This document shows, in pieces, positions 1 to 10,322 of a stretch of 64,000 bases of DNA. The stretch's first letter is position 1. Each line of letters begins with the position of its first letter. The notes under the pieces were generated by a model that had not been told where the DNA came from, searched no databases, and saw nothing but the letters and a program-made list of their open reading frames with translations. The DNA comes from Dactylonectria macrodidyma (Eukaryota > Ascomycota > Sordariomycetes > Hypocreales > Nectriaceae). The DNA lies in contig JAGMUV010000002.1 in the NCBI GenBank assembly GCA_020744425.1, positions 4,570,501 to 4,634,500 on the forward strand. The letters run 5' to 3'. The position numbers and the translations under genes were made by a program.

Positions 1-516
1 ATTTGGCAAGGTATGTTGAACCCACCAATGGAGCATATGCAGAGGATCGGTTGCTGGATAAGGATCATTGGGGCGCCGCTCTCGTTGCTGGTTGCTAGTA
101 ATGGGATGTAAAGTAGCCCGTATATTCGCAGTTGTAGGATAGACTGCCCCTGCTAGTGTTGATGTATTGTCTACAAAGATTGGGAAGTCTTGAGGGTTCT
201 GACGCTGACTTTGGTTGCAGTTGTACATCTTTGCGATACTGTTTGATGAAGGAATAGAGAGCTTCTTTCAAGGGAAAGAGCCCTGCTTTATATAATGCAC
301 GCGTTGAAGTGATTCACTTGATAGCTATGGACCTGTGGTGTTCAGATGATGCGAGTGTAGGTATTGTACGTTCTTCACGGCCCTGGGCAGACTGGTACGC
401 TGCCAATAGATGATATATCACATATTGAAGAGCTGTGTATATAGTAAATCACTGTATCTCTTCAATTGTACAAATTGATGCTGTTTCCGTAGATGTCATG
501 GGCCAGGGCCCATATC

Positions 517-566
517 CTTGCGGCTGTGCCGCAAGACGTACTAGGCTCGTGCGCGCCAGGCACGAG
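517..566. repeat. Two adjacent hairpins
   Basis: Positions 517-535 read as an 8-bp perfect inverted repeat with a 3-base loop (CTTGCGGC TGT GCCGCAAG). Positions 546-566 read as a 7-bp perfect inverted repeat with a 7-base loop (CTCGTGC..GCACGAG). Both are GC-rich. They belong to a wider set of palindromes extending to 888. Confidence 0.6.
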
Positions 567-745
567 AAATCGTTCCACAGCTCAGGGGCACTTAGGAATT
601 TCTTTCTTTCTTCTTCATCTTTGATGTAAATAGCATCCTGGACTAGATAGCTGGAATACAGTTACTAGAGGCCGTTCACAGTAGATTGAATAGTAGAGGG
701 ATATCTCTTACTCACACACGTATCGGGCTTACATAACAGATCTTA

Positions 746-803
746 TTTGCACAGCTAGCTGTGCAAAAAGTCACGTGGTCTTATTGGCACAGCTAGCTGT
801 GCC
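746..803. repeat. Duplicated perfect palindrome GCACAGCTAGCTGTGC
   Basis: Positions 746-767 are a 22-bp perfect palindrome and 786-803 an 18-bp perfect palindrome. Both share the 16-bp core GCACAGCTAGCTGTGC, but their outer bases differ (TTT..AAA against G..C). That means each arm pair has kept complementarity separately. A CACGTG motif lies between them (772-777). This may be a binding site for a dimeric regulator, a cruciform, or the ends of a mobile element. Confidence 0.65.
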
Positions 804-835
804 TGTATGAGCCCCCTTGTAGAGGCTTTGCCTTA

Positions 836-888
836 GGTAAGCACAGCTTACCCTGACGCATTTTAGGTGCTCTGGCCGGGTCACCTAA
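836..888. repeat. Two further hairpins
   Basis: Positions 836-852 form GGTAAGC-ACA-GCTTACC, a 7-bp perfect inverted repeat. Positions 863-869 and 882-888 form TTAGGTG..CACCTAA with a 12-base loop. They continue the palindrome series that starts at 517 and lie about 260 bases upstream of the proteasome gene start. Confidence 0.55.
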
Positions 889-1144
889 GAAGTACCTAAT
901 ACATGGGCGCTAGCCTAATCCTCGCCAAACGTCGGGGTCATCGGTACGCCTCTATCAAGCTTGGACTGGTGCTAGGCTGAACTGCCTTACGACACCTGGG
1001 AGCTTCAACGCTTCCAGCCTTCTCACCTTCAACGAAGCTCAACCACACTTGCACGTCGCCCCTCCAATTCCCGATCCGAACACCAGCAACCAGAAACCCG
1101 ACAGCCTCATATTTGCGTAAATCTCACATCGGAAATCCTTCACA

Positions 1145-2085
1145 ATGGTTCTCGAGGCGGTTATGGTTGTCGTGGACAACAGCGAGAGCAGCAGGAATGG
1201 CGACTACCAACCCACCCGATTCGAATCACAAGCAGATGCTGCCGTCATCCTGTTCCAGACCATTACACAAGGAAACCCAGAGTCTTCTGTGGGCCTGATG
1301 AGCATGGGCGGCAAAGGGCCCGAGGTCCTGGTCACCCTCACGACTGAGCAGGGCAAGATCCTCGACGGCCTGCACCGAACCAAGAAGAAGATTGGAGGTT
1401 CCTCCCACCTTAAGACCGGCATCCAAGTAGCTACTGTATGATAAACCTCTACCGTACCTACAACGTGACGATACTCTGACTGACACATCAAAAGCTCGCA
1501 TTGAAGCACCGACAGAACCGATCGCAACGCCAACGAATAATCGTCTTTGTTTGCTCTCCCGTTGAGGAGACGGACAAGGAGCTCACGACGCTCGCCAAGA
1601 AGATGAAGAAGGCCAACGTCGCCGTCGACTTTATCCTGTTTGGCGACCTCGACGATGACACCACCCAGAAGAAGCTCCAGCTCTTCATCGACACCGTCAA
1701 GACCAACGACGGCTGCCACCTGGTGGTGATCCCCCCCAGCAGCAAGCTCCTTAGCGACCAGTTGATTGCCACCCCCATTCTCCTTGGCGAGAACGCCTCG
1801 GGCAGCGGCGGCGGTGGTGGTGGCGGTGGCGGCAGCAACGAGGATTTCGAGTTTGGTTTCGATCCTGCCATGGAGCCCGAGCTGGCTCTTGCTCTGCGTA
1901 TGAGTATGGAGGAGGAGAAAGCCAGACAAGAGAAGCAGGCGCGCGAAGAGGAGGCGGCCGCTAAGAAGGCCTCCCTCGAGGGTGTCAAGGAGGAGGACGA
2001 GGCTGGTGGAAGCGGGTCGGGCGACAAGAAGAGCGAAGATAAGGGAGGCAAGAAGGACGACGGAGACAAGATGGACACATCATAG
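1145..2085 (+). CDS. RPN10: 26S proteasome regulatory subunit Rpn10 (S5a)
   Basis: This is the ubiquitin receptor of the 19S regulatory particle and acts in the nucleus and cytosol. There are two exons, 1145-1435 and 1495-2085; the intron starts GTATG and ends AAAG. The spliced product is 293 residues. Residues 1-190 form a VWA domain that starts with the conserved VLEAVMVVVDNSESSRNGDY and contains KKKIGGSSHLKTGIQVA. A run of nine glycines precedes the ubiquitin-interacting motif at about residues 224-242, core LALALRMSMEEE. The C-terminus is Lys/Asp/Glu-rich, as is usual. The gene is convergent with the Trs23 gene, about 240 bases away. The start codon is the first ATG of the VWA fold and leaves no missing N-terminus. 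The assignment is firm. Confidence 0.95.
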
Positions 2086-2326
2086 TAGGTGTTGGATCAT
2101 GCAGCGCAATCATGCAGCATACGCCGTCGCCTCCACAGTAATTGTACAATAGACACAGGTCAGGGGGTTTTAGACGTGACGAAACAAGATCAAAGTCATT
2201 ATTAGCCGTATATCTTCTCGTGCCACGGCTACTCTGGATGAGTCTCTATACTATAGCCCACCATTGCCTACCAGTAGTATCCTCCGCTAGTGTCCTCCCG
2301 CCGGACCACGCCGGCATCGGGCCTGT

Positions 2327-2915
2327 CTATCGGTTATTGATCTCTCGAATGTACGACAGCAGCTTCCGGTCAAAGATGTCGCAGCGGACGGGCATCTCTA
2401 GAGAGTAGAAGGGGTTCTTCATGACGTAATCGGAGTACAGATCGTAGATGCGGCGGATGGTGACGTCGACGTTGGCCTGAGTGGTGTCGGTGAAGATGAG
2501 GAACTTGGTGCCCGTCAGGGTGTTGAAGCACTGCATGCGGAAGTTCTCAGTCTCCAGCACCTCAAGCCCAGACGGCGGCTCCGGCCTGCTCCCTGGCGGC
2601 GTGGCGCCGGGTAGGGGCTTGACGGGGTTGAGGCGGGCTGTGATGGCGTGGACGCTACAGCGGGTGAGTTGGGAGAAAGGAGGGTATGAAAGGGAAGGGA
2701 TGTGTTACCCGTGAAATGTTCCGGCGAGGACGAGGTAGTCGTTTGTGCTGACCTGGTTTAGGCCGTCGTGGAAGTGTTTGTTGTAGACCAAGCCGCCGGC
2801 CTTGTTGATGATGATGAGGGCAAAGACAGTCCTGAGGCAGAGGAGGAGAGCGACAAGGTCAGACAGAGCTATGAGAGACGGAGAGAGAGAGCCCATGCCA
2901 GGGGTAGCCTTACAT
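2327..2915 (-). CDS. TRS23: TRAPP complex subunit Trs23 (TRAPPC4)
   Basis: This is a core subunit of the TRAPP tethering complex, which activates Ypt1/Rab1 in ER-Golgi traffic. The C-terminus, with ENFRMQCFNTLTGTKFL and KNPFYSLEMPVRCDIFD, is diagnostic for TRAPPC4. The N-terminus TVFALIIINKAGGLVYN matches the sybindin fold start. Exon 3 is 2327-2654 and exon 2 is 2709-2831. Exon 2 starts with a G that completes an ATG only if joined to the AT at 2915-2914, across an 82-nt intron (GTAAGG..CTCAG, 2832-2913). The start codon therefore appears to be split AT|G. The product is 150 residues, shorter than the yeast and human proteins (about 219), which carry an inserted region. If the 82-nt intron is kept, the frame stays open and would add a hydrophobic N-terminal extension. 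Confidence 0.88.
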
Positions 2916-3649
2916 GATTTCGGGTGAGGCGGATGGCACATCAACGCTCTTATATCAAGTTCCACTTGGCCCTTGAAGGCTCACCGGTCCATGGATGAGA
3001 GACGGACCATGCGACTGCCTGTCTACCCTATGGGAGGTATGAGAGTTTCTTGGATTGGGTCAGCAACTGCAGCCGGCTGTAGGAAGGAAGGGGGTGTGAG
3101 CGATACCTCTTTATCTGCGATCGCAATGAAGAGAAAAGACGTGATCCCGGTTGTTTTTTTATTTATCTAAATCAAACTCCGGATTGATTATATCCTTCGG
3201 TCGTCTTGGAGTTGTCTTCAGCGCACCAGCCATCAGCAGCAGCAGCCAACCCGTCGAAGGGGGGGGCCAAGCTCTCAATGTTAGGTAGGTGGCAGCCAGG
3301 ACATGGGCCCCACTAAAAGCTGCAATCAGGGTAGCCTGGTACGTAGCCTCTGGACAACCTCTTCAGCCTCATTCTCGTTCACCCCCAGCCAACCCGCCTT
3401 TGACGCTTCTTCTTTGTTTGCACGCCTCCATCTAGAATTAGATCTGCATCCCTTCGCCCTTTTCGGACCGCGCAACCCGACTTCTCCGACGCGCATCTCC
3501 TCCGTTCGCGTTATCCTTTCCTTCAGGCTCGACATTTTGGCTCAGCATCATTTTGCCAATCCGCGCAAAATCGCAATCCCTCCTTCGCGCCCGCGTCGTC
3601 GTTCGTCGACCCAACGAAAGAAAAGAAAGGATCTAGAAAACAAGAGGCC
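2916..3649. other. Divergent promoter region Trs23 / Rpb4
   Basis: This stretch lies between two divergently transcribed housekeeping genes. It has no credible coding frame. It contains CAG-type triplets near 3233-3245, a G-run near 3260, and a C/T-rich leader from about 3400 to the Rpb4 start. On the minus strand an ATG at 2941 opens a nine-codon upstream frame in front of the Trs23 split start. Confidence 0.5.
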
Positions 3650-4247
3650 ATGCCTGCTCACCCGAAAACCTCCCGCCCCAAGCCGCCGCCGCCCGGCAAC
3701 GAAGAGGCCTCAGCCAACCTCAACCTCGGCGAGTTCCAAAACGTCGACACCCTGACGCTCTCCGAAGCCTCGCTCGTCCTCAACGCCCTCGTCGCCAAGC
3801 GCCGAAACGACCGCAAGAACATCAACGAGACCGAGTACGCCCCTCTTTCCCTCCTTCCCTCTCTTCCTGGCCTCCCTGCATGCTCGCTTCCAATCGATCG
3901 CTGACCAAGGGGCTATGTTTCTTGCTCGCCTGTAGAATGCTGAACCAGACGCTTAACTACCTGGACCATTTCGCTCGCTTCACCCAAAAGGAGAACGTCG
4001 AGGCCGTCGAGCGCCTGCTGAGCGCGCACAAGGACCTGGCCAAGTTTGAGCGCGCGCAGCTCGGTACGAAAGAGATTGCATCCCGTACCGTGCACGCCCC
4101 ATGGGTAGACTGACTCGTGAACCAGGTTCTCTGTGCTGCGAGAATGCCGACGAGGCCAAGACGCTGATCCCGTCGCTGGCCGACAAGATCAAGGACGAGG
4201 ACCTCCAGGACCTGCTCGATGAGATTTCCAAACTGCAAAACCGGTAA
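3650..4247 (+). CDS. RPB4: RNA polymerase II subunit Rpb4
   Basis: Rpb4 pairs with Rpb7 to form the stalk of RNA polymerase II, with roles in initiation and mRNA fate. There are three exons: 3650-3834, 3936-4063 and 4126-4247. Joined, they give 144 residues. The family core is clear: LNQTLNYLDHFARF, VERLLSAHKDLAKFERAQLG, then SLCCENADEAKTLIPSL and the C-terminal DLQDLLDEISKLQNR. A proline-rich N-terminal stretch (about residues 1-20) precedes the tip-associated helices. All splice borders are GT..AG and preserve phase (E|M.., L|GS..). Length and motifs are normal for the family. Confidence 0.92.
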
Positions 4248-4757
4248 ATCCAAGCGCCGCAATCTGCAATCTGCGATCCGCGACGACAAACAGAAACCAC
4301 GAAAACACCACTTGATATTCCACAGCGTGTTGAATTATTTACGTACCGGGGGATAAAGACTTTTAAAAAGGATGGGATAAGACGGTTCCACGCCCCTAGG
4401 GCCAACCTTTTGCATTTCAGGCGTATGGCAGGTAGGGATCTACAGAAACAAACTCACACCCAACACCCACACACGAGTACGTGAGAGAATACATCACCCC
4501 CGTACTTGCGAGGATAGGCACTCTTGTACTATTGATCTCATGACGAAAGACGAAATGAAAATTGTTTGTTTCTTATATAGGCCGGGACCCGTTTGCTGGC
4601 GGACTAGATCCGTGCTACTGCCACATGGAAGCCTCCTCCAACTCCAAACCGTTTCCATGATATCAAGCCGGGTCGTACACGTAAACAGGGTATTAATCTA
4701 TGCGCAGCTCTAGAAAATCCTCATCAAAAATCGAGTCCCCTCGGTATGGGAACATGC
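4248..4757. other. Intergenic, convergent gene ends
   Basis: This holds the 3' flank of Rpb4 and the 3' flank of the surface-protein gene on the other strand. No coding frame or RNA gene is visible. Confidence 0.5.
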
Positions 4758-5906
4758 TCAGCGTGCAGGCCCAAGATCGCGGTACTGGTTCCAATGGTTG
4801 ACGTAGGTATTGTGACGGCGGTCTGCTGTTGAAGCGTTGAGATTGGCTCGGGGGTCGACGGGACCGCTTGGTTGAACGCGATATTTTCCAGGGGACGTGT
4901 TCGATGAGCGTGGATTCGAGAAGTGTGAGTCGGAAGCGCCATGGATCTCAGTTGGCAGTTCCACTGGGGCACTGCTGGTCCCATCCATCTCAAAAGTATT
5001 GACCGGTGGCTGGTGGATATCATCTGTCTTGTCTGCTCGACCTGCAACAGTATTAGCACCGTGGAAGACGAGTGTTGAACGGAACAGAAAGTGGCGCTGA
5101 CCTCCAAAAGGGGCAAATGGATCGCCGCCGCTCCCCTGGGTACCGGTAGTGTGAGGCGACATGGCCTCGAAGTAAGCCTTCTCCCCAGATTCGCTTTCTC
5201 TGGTGCGACTCATGGTTTCCTGCGAGTTTCGACGTGTGCGTCTTCGGCGTCGGCGGAGCACAATCATGAGGACTGCGATGATGGCTAAGGCAATGAGGCC
5301 ACCCACGGCCGCTCCCACGATGGCCCCGGTGGAAAACCCGCCAACGGTGTTGTCTTCGAGGGAAGCCGTGGCGGAACTTGTCTCGGCAGCAACGACAGTC
5401 ATAGACCCAGAGGAGAGCACATGTGTCGAGATCCATGTCGAGGATGACGATGACGAGGCTTCAGGTGTAGGGGTTCGCGAGGGGGCTTTGTCAGTGACGA
5501 TGAGCGTGTGCTTGGTGATGGTTACTCGGTCATTGCTTGGAATCGTGTGGGTGGTGCCCGAGTCTGTCATGATGAATGAGTGTAGTCGCGCCGTTTTTGT
5601 CTGTGTCTCTGTTTCCGTTGCCGTTTCCGTTCGAATGAAGACGCCTCCGTCTTCATCAGTAGACGAGTCAGTGGAAGTCGATCTCCTGGCCCTGATGGAA
5701 CTGGTGCTGGTGGTCGACTTCGAAGTTGTGCTTGTTTTGTCGTCATCGGGGCAGTATCCCAGGGTGCATGGATCCTCGGTGCAGCATCCTCTAAATTTCC
5801 CGGAATGGCACGCCCAGAAATACGCCTTGCCGTGACAAGTGGTGTCGTCACGGCGTGGGACGACGTCGACGTGCATCGTGTTGGCCAGCGACAGGGTGAG
5901 AAGCAA
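4758..5906 (-). CDS. Cys-rich single-pass surface protein, start disrupted
   Basis: The mature part begins with a short Cys-rich ectodomain (CHGKAYFWACHSGKFRGCC, then EDPCTLGYC), a pattern seen in many fungal surface proteins. A Ser/Thr-rich stalk follows, then one membrane segment (GAIVGAAVGGLIALAIIAVL) with a poly-Arg stop-transfer, then a disordered cytoplasmic tail. An in-frame 60-nt intron is likely at 5042-5101 (GTCAGC..TTGCAG), joining APFGG to RADKTDD. The frame lacks an upstream ATG: the only in-frame ATG is at 5876, after the hydrophobic signal-like stretch FPFILLLTLSLA. An ATG at 5953 is one base out of frame, with an A4 run (5942-5945) in between, so an indel there may have broken or mis-recorded the start. 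A wall-stress-sensor role is only a guess. Confidence 0.65.
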   Translation of the reverse strand: MLLTLSLANTMHVDVVPRRDDTTCHGKAYFWACHSGKFRGCCTEDPCTLGYCPDDDKTSTTSKSTTSTSSIRARRSTSTDSSTDEDGGVFIRTETATETETQTKTARLHSFIMTDSGTTHTIPSNDRVTITKHTLIVTDKAPSRTPTPEASSSSSSTWISTHVLSSGSMTVVAAETSSATASLEDNTVGGFSTGAIVGAAVGGLIALAIIAVLMIVLRRRRRRTRRNSQETMSRTRESESGEKAYFEAMSPHTTGTQGSGGDPFAPFGGQRHFLFRSTLVFHGANTVAGRADKTDDIHQPPVNTFEMDGTSSAPVELPTEIHGASDSHFSNPRSSNTSPGKYRVQPSGPVDPRANLNASTADRRHNTYVNHWNQYRDLGPAR

Positions 5907-5953
5907 GATGAAGGGGAAGGAGGAAACAGTGAAGAGAAACGAAAAGGGAGCAT

Positions 5954-7676
5954 TAAAGGCTGGAGTGATTGTTTGGCGATGTTTGTAGTGACGGAAGAGA
6001 GGAGATTGCTCAAGAAAGGGAAAGGCCCAAAATCAGGGAAGAATGGGTTGGGGTGACGTTTGAAGCGGGAGGTGAGAAGTGGCGTGTGAAGGTATGTGCT
6101 GCAGGAAGAACCAGGAACCCAGAAACCAGTCGAGAAACGCACAAGAACCTGAAGAAGGAAGCACTTGGAGCTGAAGAGGACACCACTCAGAACTGCATCC
6201 AGAACTGTTGTTGCTTTCGAGTTCCCTGCTGCGTTCGACGAGGTACTGAGGTGCGAATGGCTTGTTCTCCTGAGCCTAGCTGGATAACCGATCCGCACAG
6301 GTGCAAGAATGGATGGGAGACGGCGATGACGATGCGGGTACACTGAGTAACGCTCCTGCAACCTTTAAATGTAGGACAAGGGAGGAAGGATGACAGTGAG
6401 GAAAGAGAAAGTGCGGCGAAGTGCCCCCCGAGGCTCCAGGAAGGAACTGAGCAGATGACCTGATTAGAGAGTACCTATACAGGCGAGGAAGAGAAGAGGA
6501 GGGAGGAAAAAAAAAGAGAAGAATGGGAGAGAGCAAAATGGAGAAAAAAGGGCAAGAAAGGAACATGGTATTCACTGTGCACAATAGTTCGACAGGTGTG
6601 GCCCGCAGATGCACAGTGCATCACCAGTGCCTTGCAGTTGCCAGGAACGGTTCAGTGGCTAGCTGCCTGTACCATAGGTAGGTTCATGCAGCTACTTGAT
6701 TCCCGCTGAATTGAGGCAGAACTAAGGCAAAACTGACAATACCAAGGCCGGCTCTTTTCAGATTTGCTCGTGCCCATTGTCTTCTTCTTCGCTCCTGCAT
6801 TGTCGCCAAACGCTGGCATAGGACCTACCAACTCAACGAGGTTTAGGCCATATTGCAACTTCATATTCATACGGCAAACAATAATGCAGTTTCATTGTCG
6901 TCCAGGCTCCCGTTCTCAAGTCATTCTAACAATCAGCTTAGAGACGCCAACCCAAGAGCACGTTACTGCACGACCAACACGCCTCGTCTCTCCAGGCAGC
7001 TTCCTCCGTGAGAAATCCTGAATATAGAACTTAGTTGATCAAGGACGGAATTTCTATGAAACCGCGGGTACTGGCAGATGGTGTAGGACGGCGAACTGGA
7101 AACAGCTCATGCTACACATGGCTGTGTCTGTCACCCGTCATCAGAGTCGCACTGATAATGTGGATGAACCGAAGCAACTTGGTAACAATTTCGCAACCTA
7201 GCATGGAAACCTATCGATCATGCTGTTGTGGTGTCATTGCTGCTTACATTCAAGTGTGATTTCGTTGTACATGAGCCACCAAAATACCCTCATGTTCATC
7301 TAATGAACCACTACCTGGAATGTCTTGGGTACCTAGCACCAGGTACGCTAACGAGCGGTTGGAGAGTCACCCTGTCGCACCACTCGACAAACAAACCACC
7401 GCCAAGGAGGATCGCCTCAGATATTGATTGCCCCGTTCACTTGCCCCGTTCTCCTGCATGGTAACATCAAGTCGGGGATCCGTCTCATTCGCGCTACATC
7501 TGTATCACATTTATCCAGACATCACTTCACGTGGACCACTGAAATCGAAGGTAACACCGTCAATCCTTTTAGACACCAGAACCCAAACGCCTTGTACATA
7601 TTACGGGAGCGTCAGAATGGTATACATCTTTTATATCCCGTCCGTCATATAAGCTTTTAGCCCCAATCACCTTCCC
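5954..7676. other. Long intergenic region
   Basis: This is the upstream region of the surface-protein gene and the 3' flank of the Puf6 gene. It includes a purine-rich tract at about 6480-6545. Short frames here lack family features and look random. No tRNA, repeat array or transposase remnant was seen. Confidence 0.45.
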
Positions 7677-9799
7677 TTAGAGCTTCTCTAGGAGCAGCTT
7701 GCTTCCCATGTTGCCAACAGGCTTGTCAACATTCTTCTTGCCCTTCTTGCCACCCTTGGGAGCCGCCTCATGGGCTTCCCGCGCGGCCTTTTGCTCTGCC
7801 GTCTCCTCGGTGGCCGCCGTCTCCAGAGCCTTCTTGTTCTTCTTGAGCAACTTCTTCAGTGCGGCAGCTTCACTAAAGTCAGCGGCCTCGAGCAGACCAA
7901 CGACCACAAAGGAGCTGGGTCCTGTAGCCCAGTCCAGGATGTACTCTTGGATGACGGGGTACAGGATGTTGGAAAACTCCAGCGGCGGGTCAACGGGGAT
8001 GACCTTGCCCGTTGCCTTGTCGAACTTGCCGCCTTGGATTAGCGACTTGAGCATGCGGCCACCGAAAGGAGTGCGCGAAATGTGAATCTGAGGAGTGGTG
8101 CCTGTTAGGTCCTCTTCTGCGGGCTCCTGGCTAGGGTTGCCACTCGCAGATTGAGCAATCGCTTCAAGTGCTGTTGACTTGTCGCCAATGCCAGAGAGAA
8201 GCACATCAGCAATAAATTGGCAGCCGAATGCTGTCGCTGTAAGATCGGAAGACACAGTCGCAATGGCGGCGATAAGTTGCGGCGACAGCGCGGCAATCAA
8301 CTCGCTGCGTCGGGCATCTTCGTCCTTCTTACTCGTTTGTATGCGGATTGAGCGTGCCTCCTTTAGGATCTCGACGTCGAAGGAATGGCTAGCAGGGAAA
8401 AGGGACTTGGCCAATCCCTCAAACAGGTAAAGAATGGTAGTCCTGGCAAAGGGATTGTTGACGGCCGTCACAATGTTTTGGGCGTTCTCGGCGCCCTCGC
8501 CGAGCAATTCAGGGAAAATTGACTTGGCAGTCAACTTGGTATCGTCAACTACATCGTAGGCCGTCAGGATAACGAGGTGGGCAAAGGGATCGCCAGACAT
8601 CAGGAGGTATGTGTCCTTGTACGTCTTGAGGATTTGCTTTCGGTCCTTGGATGAACCGTGGGCTAGCAGCAGACACGCCAAGCGGGCGCCGGAACGAGTG
8701 AATGCCATGTTCTTGAGCAAATCGCCACCCTCATCTCCCTTGACCATCTCGACAAATTCGTTGAAATCCTCCGAGCCGCGCTTGGTGTTGGAAAAGTACT
8801 GGAACATGGCGTCATGAAGCATGGTGAAGCCAGTCATCTTCTTCTGAACCAGGGAGTTGATCATTTCCGCCAAACTCCTCATGATGGGGCCCTGCTTGCT
8901 GGGCTCGGCCTCCAGAATTGCCGTGAGGTCCGCGGTAGGATTTTCTTCCTTGGTGAGCCCCTTCAGAGAGAACTCGGGGCCGTACCACTCTCGTAAAAGG
9001 ATGGCCTTTTGCTCCTTGGTCGCAGCTCCTCGGTAGATGTCGTCGAGAATCCACGAGGCTTCGGGGTGGTTGATCATCTTTCGGACCTTGCTGTAGAACT
9101 CAGGGATGATGATGTCGCGGATCTCGTCGTCGTTTTGGACCAAGAGTTTGCCAATCAGGAACTTGGCATATCGACTCTCGGCAAGTTGAACGTAGGTACC
9201 CGTCAGCTCGCGGGCAATCTGTTTCCTCTGCTCGGGCGTCGAGTACTTGATGGCGGTCTGCACGGCTCGGACAGCGTCGTGCTTGAGAACGAAATCCTTG
9301 ATGCGGCCGGTGATGATGCCGAAGAGCTCGTCAACGAGTGTCTGCCTTTCGTCCTTGGGCACATGCGACTTCCTTCGCAACCGCTCCCACAGCTTCTTCG
9401 TCCGTTGAACCTCATCAGCAAGTGGCTTCGCGGCTTTGCGATCCTGGGCAAGTTGCTTCTGTTTGGCATGAGATTCGCGCGAGGTCTCAGCTGCTGGACG
9501 TTAGCGGGTGCAAAGGTGTAAGAGTTCCGGCGGCGAAGAAACATACATCGCTCAAAAGTCTTTGCGCTGACTCCCGAGATGGACTTCTTGAAGCTCTTCC
9601 TCGCAGCGGTATCATCTAGCGCGGCGCCGCCATCCTCAGAGTCGTCGGAGACATCGTTCGAATCGTCTTCAGGATCAGCAGGCTTGGGAGCCCGTGAAGC
9701 CTTGCCCCCGTCCAGGCGCGCCTTCTTGGAGTCGGACTTGCCCTTGACACTAGGGGCCGACTTGCGTTTGCTGCCAACCGAGGCGCTCTTCGTGGCCAT
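7677..9799 (-). CDS. PUF6: Pumilio-family nucleolar RNA-binding protein Puf6 / PUM3
   Basis: This is a PUM3/Puf6-type protein; in yeast, Puf6 works in 60S ribosome assembly and represses ASH1 mRNA. Two exons, 9799-9547 and 9490-7677, are joined over a 56-nt intron with a GCTAACG branch site. The product is 688 residues. The first 85 residues are basic and acidic low-complexity, nuclear-signal-like. The core starts at KKLWERLRRKSHVPKDERQTLVDELF and runs through Puf-type helical repeats (RIKDFVLKHDAVRAVQTAIKYS, YAKFLIGKLL, HPEASWILDDIY). It continues into the CPL region and ends in a Lys-rich tail (KGGKKGKKNVDKP). The start at 9799 is the ATG that opens the first conserved Lys-rich block. Classic Puf base-contact residues are poorly kept, as in this subfamily. 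Confidence 0.9.
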
Positions 9800-10322
9800 T
9801 TTCGCGGCGACTGGGGGAAGAGAATTGGGTGGCGGAGAGGTTGTTGTTAATGGTTGGAGATGGAAATTCCCACTACCAAATGTTGGATGAGACAGCCTCT
9901 CGAACTTTTTTTTCGCGATAAGAGCGATAGGCTCGATTAGTCGCCGCTTTTTGGAGCGAGGCGAGCATGCGCGACCCCACATTTGTCCGCTCCGTTTATG
10001 CACCCCCACGGATGCATGCACAAATACCTCCCGGTTTTGTGCCAACTTCTTCCGCGTCTTCACCCGAAGTCATAAAAAGCTCCCCCCAATGTCGTCGGCA
10101 ATCAAGCCGGCAAGTCGTACATAAGACAGGGCCAACAGGGACCATGAAGGATGGCCGGAGAACAATGTCCCGGCCAAGGTCATTTTACTTTTTATCGTGT
10201 CAAACTCGTTCTGTTGAAATAAAGAAAACAAATTGCACATGTCGCTCTCGTTTTGTGCGTGTTGCTTGTTTTTCCAGCTGCTTCAAGACGCCGTTTCCCC
10301 GTAGTCGCGTCCTCGACTAGAC
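9800..10322. other. Divergent promoter region Puf6 / kinase
   Basis: Divergent genes start on each side. No coding frame here looks real. A long frame on the minus strand from 10063 is only the upstream continuation of Puf6 exon 1 and lacks conservation signals. A run of A/T (CTTTTTTTTCGCG) sits near 9905. Confidence 0.45.

Larger units (their letters stand above)
1..1144. other. Gene-free region with palindrome cluster
   Basis: No open frame here resembles a protein family and none is longer than about 65 codons. The right half, from about 517 to 888, carries at least six short inverted repeats, listed separately. The last 250 bases are C-rich (for example CTTCAACGAAGCTCAACCAC) and probably form the promoter and leader of the proteasome gene that starts at 1145. 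The left part may be the tail of a gene or a decayed mobile element outside the window, but nothing in it proves this. Confidence 0.5.

Noticed and set aside
1204..1929. 241-codon minus-strand frame
   Set aside because: It lies antisense to the Rpn10 exons, has no family features and its codons mirror the GC-rich third positions of the true gene.
5567..6361. 264-codon minus-strand frame overlapping the surface-protein gene
   Set aside because: Its 3' half is the wrong frame of the Cys-rich protein; only its ATG at 5953 is of interest as a possible original start.
9203..10063. 286-codon minus-strand frame
   Set aside because: It contains Puf6 exon 1 but then reads into the intron and the wrong frame of exon 2; the upstream part is promoter sequence.
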